From the NCBI GenBank assembly GCA_963805605.1, contig CAWDUX010000002.1:2356001-2420000 (forward strand): a stretch of 64,000 nt of DNA. Direction: 5' to 3'. Made by a program: the position numbers and the translations under genes. Shown one piece after another: positions 63,634-64,000 of this stretch. The stretch is from Actinocatenispora sp963805605 (lineage in GTDB: Bacteria > Actinomycetota > Actinomycetes > Mycobacteriales > Micromonosporaceae). The notes beneath the pieces are model-generated. The model searched no databases, had not been told where the DNA came from, and saw nothing but the letters and a program-made list of their open reading frames with translations. Positions within the stretch are counted from its first letter, which is position 1; each line of letters begins with the position of its first letter.

Positions 63634-64000
63634 GTGAACGATGAGAGTCGACAGGCATTCCGGGAGTTCGCGCTGGCGCGCACGCCGGCACTGCTGCGGA
63701 CCGCCTACCTGCTGACCGGCGGCCAGCACGACGCCGAGGACCTCGTACAGACGGCGCTGACCCGTGCCATGACCCGGTGGCGGCACATCCGGCACCGGGA
63801 CCCCGAGGCGTACGTGCGCCGGATCATGTACCACGAGCAGGTCAGCTGGTGGCGGCGGCGGGCGCGGCGGCGGGAGTACCCGACCGACACGATGCCCGAG
63901 CAGCCCGTCGCCGATCCCAACACGGCCACCGACCTGCGGCTGTCGGTGCGCCGGACCCTCCAGCAGCTCACCCCGCACCAGCGGGCCGTACTGGTGCTGC
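63634..64000 (+). CDS. SigE-family ECF sigma factor, truncated by window edge
   Basis: 122 codons from a GTG at 63634 behind GGGGAGG to the edge. Region 2: LARTPALLRTAYLLTGGQHDAEDLVQTALTRAM (in part); the beginning of region 4 (QQLTPHQRAVLVL) is present. It is closely similar in plan to the factor at 46777. The partner gene would lie to the right. Confidence 0.9.
   Translation, partial: MNDESRQAFREFALARTPALLRTAYLLTGGQHDAEDLVQTALTRAMTRWRHIRHRDPEAYVRRIMYHEQVSWWRRRARRREYPTDTMPEQPVADPNTATDLRLSVRRTLQQLTPHQRAVLVL

Overview
The window is high-GC DNA with actinomycete gene families throughout: SARP, ECF/SigE-type sigma factors, WhiJ/Scr1-like regulators with DUF397 partners, F420-type oxidoreductase, BlaI/M56 and FurA-KatG. 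GTG starts and 4-base ATGA/GTGA overlaps are common. A Micromonosporaceae-like actinomycete is the best guess; the genus cannot be fixed from sequence alone.

Layout. (1) 1-12.4 kb: the edge of a nonribosomal peptide cluster. Two NRPS genes and mbtH lie on the minus strand. Diverging from them on the plus strand are a SARP activator, an SbnB-type diaminopropionate-synthesis dehydrogenase and a SyrP-like Fe(II)/2-oxoglutarate oxygenase. The product probably contains 2,3-diaminopropionate and/or a beta-hydroxylated residue. (2) 12.6-20.3 kb: an NAD-dependent DNA ligase broken by two compensating frameshifts, a phosphotransferase, an SCO6745-type protein, a DUF4246 oxygenase-like protein and a Kup potassium transporter. 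A four-unit ~94-bp repeat array lies upstream of kup. (3) 20.8-23.6 kb: an Scr1/DUF397 pair with a divergent operon of four tiny genes. (4) 23.7-35.8 kb: MFS exporter, ArsR-SRPBCC-TIGR03086 operon, frameshifted nhaA, alditol oxidase, two membrane proteins, P-loop kinase, decayed FtsX permease and a Tat-exported GxGYxYP protein. (5) 36-51.5 kb: serine hydrolase, BlaI/M56 pair, PAP2 phosphatase, two-component system, COG4705 protein, phosphoesterase, furA-katG, and a SigE-family sigma factor followed by a five-gene run of membrane or secreted proteins. (6) 51.6-64 kb: F420-type reductase, class A beta-lactamase, a GntR-GNAT-ankyrin operon, a second Scr1/DUF397 locus with a divergent tiny-gene operon (56.8-59.3 kb), an HemK-like methyltransferase, a secreted protein, a second methyltransferase, a nucleotidyltransferase and a truncated sigma-factor gene.

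The most unusual signal links regions 3 and 6. Both loci have a minus-strand Scr1 regulator plus DUF397 gene and palindromic operator-like DNA in the divergent gap. Both have a plus-strand operon that starts a small basic protein ending in a DPY(R/Q)NAL-type motif, followed by SH3-like small proteins with overlapping start/stop codons. Just upstream of the DPYxNAL gene both carry a strong hairpin whose stem sequences differ but whose 14-nt loop core is identical. That pattern suggests a conserved cis-acting RNA in an undescribed repeated cassette.

At least five single-base frameshifts in otherwise intact genes (ligA twice, nhaA, ftsX, and a small gene at 53.2 kb) mean that either the assembly carries indel errors or several genes are decaying. 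No rRNA, tRNA, CRISPR array, complete insertion sequence or replication origin was seen.
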